From JAAFHS01 sp031396505 (GTDB lineage Bacteria > Pseudomonadota > Alphaproteobacteria > Rhodobacterales > Rhodobacteraceae): a stretch of DNA of 16,541 nucleotides. Under the pieces are notes generated by a model that ran no database searches, was not told the origin of the DNA, and worked only from the letters and a program-made list of their open reading frames with translations. The stretch covers positions 1-16,541 of the forward strand of contig JANNKX010000377.1 of assembly GCA_031396505.1 (NCBI GenBank), given 5' to 3'. This document shows, piece by piece, positions 12,653 to 16,541 of this stretch (position 1 is the stretch's first letter; every line of letters begins with the position of its first letter). The position numbers were made by a program, and so were the translations under genes.

Positions 12653-13561
12653 CTACCAGCGCAGCCGTTCGGGCCACACGAACTTGGCCTCGCTGCCCGG
12701 CCCGTCTGGCCCCGCCATGTCATAGGTCAACGTGCGCAACCAGCCTGCTACCTCGGCCCGCTGCATGCCTTCGCAGGCAATCGGCACGCCCACCGTCACC
12801 TGCACCGTCTGCCCGATCCGCTTGACCGTTTCCCGGAAAATCATCGCCACCCGCAACGGATAGCTCCAATGGCTTGCCATCTGGAACAGCCGCGAGTTTT
12901 GCCCATGCACAAACAGCGGCAGCGTCCACACCCCCCGCCGGGCTGCAAGCCGCGCCACGAACGGATGCCATTCTGCATCCACCGCCTGCTTTGCCAGCGG
13001 CTTTGGCACCGTTGATACCCCGCCCGCCGGAAAAATCACCAACACATGCCCCGCATCCAGCCATTCCACCGCCGCGCGCCGCGTTTCCGCCGACACCCGC
13101 CGCGCCGCCGCCGTATGCCCGAAATCCACCGGCAACAGCACACCCTGTGCCTCAGGCGGCTGGCACAACTGGCTGTTGACCATCAGCTTTACATCGCGCC
13201 GCCGCGTCGACACCAGATGCCCGATCAGCAACCCGTCCACGATGCCATAAGGGTGATTTGCCACCACCAGAACGCCACCCGTGCGCGGCAACCGCGCCAT
13301 ATCGCCCGCAATCACCTCGGCCCGCAGACCCAGCGCGCGCACACCCGCCGTAAAGATCGTTTCCGCCGGATCGCGCAGATCCGTCCGCCAGCGGCGATAG
13401 ATGCGTTCCAGCCGGTTTCGCCCCGCCGCCGCCTCGGCTGCCCGGATCAGCGTCCGCTTGATCCGCGACTGCCCGCCGTTTGAATAGGTGAACACCACAT
13501 CCGACACATGCGCATTTTTGACAGGCGTTGGCCTGAAACTGTCTTTCGGTTCAAAACGCAT
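12653..13561 (-). CDS. lysophospholipid acyltransferase family protein (PlsC-like)
   Basis: 302 aa. The acyltransferase block 1 is NHPYGIVDG (His and Asp five residues apart, as in the hemolysin-like COG3176 branch rather than the HX4D of classical PlsC). VLLPVDFGHT and the FPAGGVST motif (phosphate-binding block 3) follow, with LPLFVHGQNS as block 4. It is likely to transfer an acyl chain to a lysophospholipid or lyso-ornithine lipid at the membrane. The substrate is not determined by sequence alone. I chose ATG 13561 (GGTGGA about 7-12 nt upstream); an in-frame GTG at 13606 would add 15 residues. It is divergent from the DinB-family gene across a 113-bp gap, where I see no clear promoter. 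Confidence 0.87.
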   Translation of the reverse strand: MRFEPKDSFRPTPVKNAHVSDVVFTYSNGGQSRIKRTLIRAAEAAAGRNRLERIYRRWRTDLRDPAETIFTAGVRALGLRAEVIAGDMARLPRTGGVLVVANHPYGIVDGLLIGHLVSTRRRDVKLMVNSQLCQPPEAQGVLLPVDFGHTAAARRVSAETRRAAVEWLDAGHVLVIFPAGGVSTVPKPLAKQAVDAEWHPFVARLAARRGVWTLPLFVHGQNSRLFQMASHWSYPLRVAMIFRETVKRIGQTVQVTVGVPIACEGMQRAEVAGWLRTLTYDMAGPDGPGSEAKFVWPERLRW

Positions 13562-13674
13562 GCTGCAATCCACCCATATCGACCCCAGATGCACAGCCGT
13601 TATCACATCCGCATGACGCGCCGATGACGCCTCTTTGACGTTGACACCGAAGACCGTTTCCCGATGCTAATCCG

Positions 13675-14229
13675 ATGACCGATCCCCTGCGCCCCTACCG
13701 CCAACTGGCCCGCAACAACATCCTGGCCAACCGCCGCTTGGCGACGGCCATCGCCGCACTGCAACCCGGTGAATGGCACGCCCCCCGCACCGGCTTTTTC
13801 CCCAGCCTTTGTGCCACATTGAATCACATCTACAGCGTCGATTTGTTCTACATTGACGCCCTGCATGGCGGCACGATCGGCCTGCAGGCCTTTGTGAACC
13901 GCGTGCCATACCCCGACCCTGATGCGCTCGCGGCGGCCCAGAATGCGATGGATTTACGCATTCTGACCTTCGTTACCGGGCTTGGCCCTGATGAACTTGC
14001 CCGCCCCGTCCACATCCACCGCGATGCCCGCGTGCAGACCGAAACCCGCGCCGATACCCTGATGCACCTGTTCCTGCACAGCCAGCATCACCGTGGGCAA
14101 GCCCATGCCATGCTTGCGGGCACGAGCACGACACCACCGCAATTGGATGAATTCTTCATGGCAGATGATGCAAGGTTCCGCACGCAGGACCTTGCCCTGA
14201 TCGGCTGGACAGAGGCCGATCTTACGTAG
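13675..14229 (+). CDS. DinB family protein
   Basis: 184 aa, a four-helix-bundle metal-binding fold. The likely metal ligands are H51 (TLNHIYSVD), H135 and H139 (LFLHSQHHRGQAHAML), the normal DinB triad. It begins LRPYRQLARNNILANRRL, also typical of the family, whose members are often thiol-dependent transferases or DNA-damage-inducible proteins of unknown role. The start at 13675 has no strong ribosome-binding site, but the domain needs residues from about 5 on. The stop TAG is the first base pair of a hairpin shared with convergent yebC. Confidence 0.9.
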   Translation: MTDPLRPYRQLARNNILANRRLATAIAALQPGEWHAPRTGFFPSLCATLNHIYSVDLFYIDALHGGTIGLQAFVNRVPYPDPDALAAAQNAMDLRILTFVTGLGPDELARPVHIHRDARVQTETRADTLMHLFLHSQHHRGQAHAMLAGTSTTPPQLDEFFMADDARFRTQDLALIGWTEADLT

Positions 14230-14250
14230 GATGGGCAATCCTGCCCATCC
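14229..14250. terminator. hairpin between convergent DinB-family gene and yebC
   Basis: GGATGGGCA (14229-14237) pairs perfectly with TGCCCATCC (14242-14250) around ATCC. It overlaps the last base of the DinB stop codon and lies 6 bases from the yebC stop, so it can serve both transcripts. No U-run follows. Its apex, GGGCA-N4-TGCCC, resembles the apex of the hairpin after leuB. Confidence 0.65.
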
Positions 14251-14256
14251 CCCAGA

Positions 14257-15000
14257 TCACTCCAGCAACGCCGCCACATCTTCGGGGATGTCAAAGTTGT
14301 GCGTCACCGTCTGCACATCATCATCCTCTTCCAGCAAATCGATCAACCGCAGCAGCTTTTGCGCCGTGTCCAGATCCACCTCCGTCAGGGTCTGCGCCTT
14401 CCAGATCAGCTTGGATTCCGTCGATTCCCCCAACGCTTTTTCAAGTGCGTCCGAAACCTCTGCCAGGTTTTCCACCTGGCAATAGATCCAATGGCCATCC
14501 TCATCAGATTCCACATCATCCGCGCCCGCGTCCAGCGCCGCCATCATCACATCATCGGCAGACCCCGCCGACGCCGGATAGGAAATCTCGCCCACCCGGT
14601 CAAAGGAATGGCTCACCGACCCCGTCGTCCCAAGGTTCCCGCCCGCCTTGCTGAAATACGACCGCACGTTGCTCGCCGTGCGGTTCAGGTTATCCGTCAT
14701 CGCCTCGACGATGATCGCGATCCCGTTCACGCCATAACCCTCATAGCGGATTTCCGTGTAATCCGCCCCGTCGCCCATCTGGCTTTTCTTGATCGCCCGG
14801 TCGATCACATCCTTCGGCATCGACACCGCCTTGGCCGCCTTGACCGCCAGCCGCAGACGCGGGTTCATGTCCACGTCTGGCATCCCCATCTTGGCCGCAA
14901 CCGTGATTTCCTTTGCCAGTTTGGAAAACATCTTGGACCGCAACTTGTCCTGCTTGCCCTTGCGGTGCTGGATGTTTGCCCATTTCGAATGGCCTGCCAT
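14257..15000 (-). CDS. yebC: YebC/PmpR family protein
   Basis: 247 aa, the family length. It begins MAGHSKWANIQHRKGKQDK, the invariant YebC start. Further family features are SKLAKEITVAAKMG, NPRLRLAVKAAKAVSMPKD and IRYEGYGVNGIAIIVEAMTDN (domain 2). It is a cytosolic protein long annotated as a transcriptional regulator (PmpR); some members have more recently been linked to relief of ribosome stalling. It starts at ATG 15000 with AGGG close upstream. The acidic C-terminal stretch DLLEEDDDVQTV is usual for the family. It is downstream of, and in the same direction as, the transporter gene with a 77-bp gap. Confidence 0.96.
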   Translation of the reverse strand: MAGHSKWANIQHRKGKQDKLRSKMFSKLAKEITVAAKMGMPDVDMNPRLRLAVKAAKAVSMPKDVIDRAIKKSQMGDGADYTEIRYEGYGVNGIAIIVEAMTDNLNRTASNVRSYFSKAGGNLGTTGSVSHSFDRVGEISYPASAGSADDVMMAALDAGADDVESDEDGHWIYCQVENLAEVSDALEKALGESTESKLIWKAQTLTEVDLDTAQKLLRLIDLLEEDDDVQTVTHNFDIPEDVAALLE

Positions 15001-15077
15001 GACCCTAAACTCCGGTGCCCTGTGGTTTGATCGGCTGGCTATACACGCGCCACCCCGTCGCCCGCAACCCCGGCCAC

Positions 15078-16541
15078 CTACATGTCATACAGCAACGGGA
15101 TCATGATCGCCGCCACGACCCCCATAAGGATGTTCAACGGCACCCCGATCCGCAGAAAATCGCTGAATGTATATCCCCCCGGCCCGTAGACCAGCAGGTT
15201 GCACTGATATCCGATCGGCGTCGCAAACCCGAACGACGCCCCCAGCATCACCACAATCAACATCGGCCGCGGATCAATCCCCAACGTCAGCGACAGCGAT
15301 ATCACCACTGGCGTCACCACCACCGCCACTGCGTTATTCGACAACAGCTCGGTCAGGAACGACGTCATCGCAAACACCGCAAACACCAACACCCACGGTG
15401 CCATCCCCTGCATATAAGGCGCCGCCGCCCCCACCAGCAGTTCAACCGCGCCCGAATGCTGCAACCCTTCGCCCACCGCGATCATCCCGAACAGCATCGC
15501 AAGAAGACGCCCGTCAATCGTCGAAAACGCCTCATCCGCGTCGATGCAGCCCGTGATCAGAACCACCGCCACCCCCAGAAACGCCAGAACCTCGATCGGG
15601 GCCACATCAAACGCCGACGCCACAATCACCCCGATCAGAACCGCCGCCACAATCGGTGCCTTGGCCCTGCGGAAGGCCCGTTCCGATGGCTGTGATACAT
15701 CCACCATGTCCATATCGCTCGCCAGCCGCTGGATATCTTCCGGCGTCCCTTCCAGCAGCAGCGTATCCCCCACCTCGACCACCAGATCATCCAGCTGCCG
15801 CCCGATGTTCTGGTTGCGCCGATGCACCGCCAGTGGATAGACCCCGTACCGCCGCCTGAGCCGCATCGACCCAAGGCTGCGCCCGATCATCTTGCACCCC
15901 GGCGTGATCAACACCTCGACCGTCGTTGTGGAAACTGAACTCAGCTTGTCCACCTCATCGTCATCATCGCTGACCGCCGTCACGTTCTTGTCCGCTTGCA
16001 GCACCAGCAATTCCGTCATCGGCGTGCGCAGCACCACCCGGTCGCCCGCCTGCAGAACCACCCCCGCGAAATTGCGCCGCAATGACGCATCCCCGCGCAA
16101 AAGATCAATCACCCGCGCCCCGCCCCGCCGAAACAGCTCCACCCCCTCCAGCGGCCGCCCGATCAGCGCCGATCCCTCCGGCACCGCCATTTCCGTGAAA
16201 AACTTCATCTTCGACCGGTCCGTCAGCATCGCACTCATCGACACCCGGTCGCGCAGCAGCCGCGGCCCCAGCAACCCCAGATAAATCAGCCCGACCACCG
16301 CACAGACCAACCCCACTGGCGTCATCTCGAATATTGAAAACGGCGCCAATCCCTGACTGCGCGCCACCCCGTCCACCACCAGATTGGTCGATGTCCCCAC
16401 CAGCGTGATCGTGCCACCCATAATCGACATGTAACTTAGCGGGATCAACAGCTTGGACGGTGCCAGCGACATTTCCGCCGCAAGCCGCATGAACACCGGC
16501 AGGAACACCACCACAATCGGCGTGTTGTTCACAAAGGCCGA
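15078..16541 (-). CDS. SLC13/DASS-type transporter with two RCK_C (TrkA_C) domains (partial, 5' end outside window)
   Basis: The visible 487 residues are the C-terminal part; the frame is open through the right edge (SAFVNNTPIVVVF at the cut), so the GTG at 16532 is not the true start. DASS features: TLVGTSTNLVV (first SNT-like motif), and LLSNNAVAVVVTPVV in the second half, with several membrane helices after residue 295. Between the halves lie two RCK_C domains, at about 115-184 (VPEGSALIGRPLEGVEL... VVLQAGDRVVLR) and 207-276 (VLITPGCKMIGRSLG... VVEVGDTLLLEG), separated by an acidic linker. Such proteins are annotated as Na+-coupled dicarboxylate or sulfate permeases. The substrate is uncertain. 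Confidence 0.9.
   Translation of the reverse strand, partial: SAFVNNTPIVVVFLPVFMRLAAEMSLAPSKLLIPLSYMSIMGGTITLVGTSTNLVVDGVARSQGLAPFSIFEMTPVGLVCAVVGLIYLGLLGPRLLRDRVSMSAMLTDRSKMKFFTEMAVPEGSALIGRPLEGVELFRRGGARVIDLLRGDASLRRNFAGVVLQAGDRVVLRTPMTELLVLQADKNVTAVSDDDDEVDKLSSVSTTTVEVLITPGCKMIGRSLGSMRLRRRYGVYPLAVHRRNQNIGRQLDDLVVEVGDTLLLEGTPEDIQRLASDMDMVDVSQPSERAFRRAKAPIVAAVLIGVIVASAFDVAPIEVLAFLGVAVVLITGCIDADEAFSTIDGRLLAMLFGMIAVGEGLQHSGAVELLVGAAAPYMQGMAPWVLVFAVFAMTSFLTELLSNNAVAVVVTPVVISLSLTLGIDPRPMLIVVMLGASFGFATPIGYQCNLLVYGPGGYTFSDFLRIGVPLNILMGVVAAIMIPLLYDM

Noticed and set aside
15015..15695. Rightward 226-codon frame rich in Arg, His and Pro
   Set aside because: It is the shadow of the transporter gene; such composition is typical of antisense GC-rich frames.

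Overview
The window looks like the chromosome of a Rhodobacterales (Roseobacter/Rhodobacter-type) alphaproteobacterium. The evidence is high GC with GC-rich third codon positions, close resemblance of RlmH, RsfS, LeuC/LeuD/LeuB and YebC to that group as I remember them, and many genes packed with ATGA or TGATG overlaps. I see no rRNA, tRNA or CRISPR array.

Region 1 (1 to about 3173) is one end of a Mu-like transposable prophage or element that runs off the left edge. Its layout is the classic Mu early region. A Xre/CI-type repressor reads rightward (2424-2963) and is divergent from a leftward cluster: a 62-aa Ner-like DNA-binding protein, a DDE transposase, a Mor-like activator, a 46-aa ORF and a gene cut by the window edge, the last three chained by ATGA overlaps. 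The outer end carries repeated 18-bp sites that look like transposase-binding sites. Three things suggest an atypical or decayed element: the transposase is short at its N-terminus, it lies in the same frame as the Ner-like gene with only a TGA between them, and no MuB-like ATPase gene follows it.

Region 2 (3198-4865, leftward) is host DNA. It holds a terminator-like hairpin, rlmH and rsfS (ribosome maturation and silencing, overlapping TGATG) and a SOUL heme-binding-family protein with a signal peptide.

Region 3 (4902-12522) holds the leucine genes. leuC and leuD are translationally coupled. They are preceded by a good sigma70-like promoter whose predicted start falls on the ATG of a 29-codon ORF, and followed by a textbook rho-independent terminator. 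leuB lies about 4.3 kb further on. Between them are a seven-helix membrane protein, an exported endonuclease/exonuclease/phosphatase-family protein whose start codon is problematic, an NAD-dependent epimerase-like protein reading leftward, and a divergent LysR regulator.

Region 4 (12571-16541) has a perfect 18-bp hairpin after leuB, a leftward PlsC-like lysophospholipid acyltransferase divergent from a DinB-family gene, a hairpin separating DinB from the convergent yebC, and a DASS/SLC13-type transporter with two RCK_C domains that runs off the right edge.

I found no clear new system. The best candidates for a second look are the Ner/transposase junction with the element end sites, the possibly leaderless ORF before leuC, and the out-of-frame start of the phosphatase-family gene.
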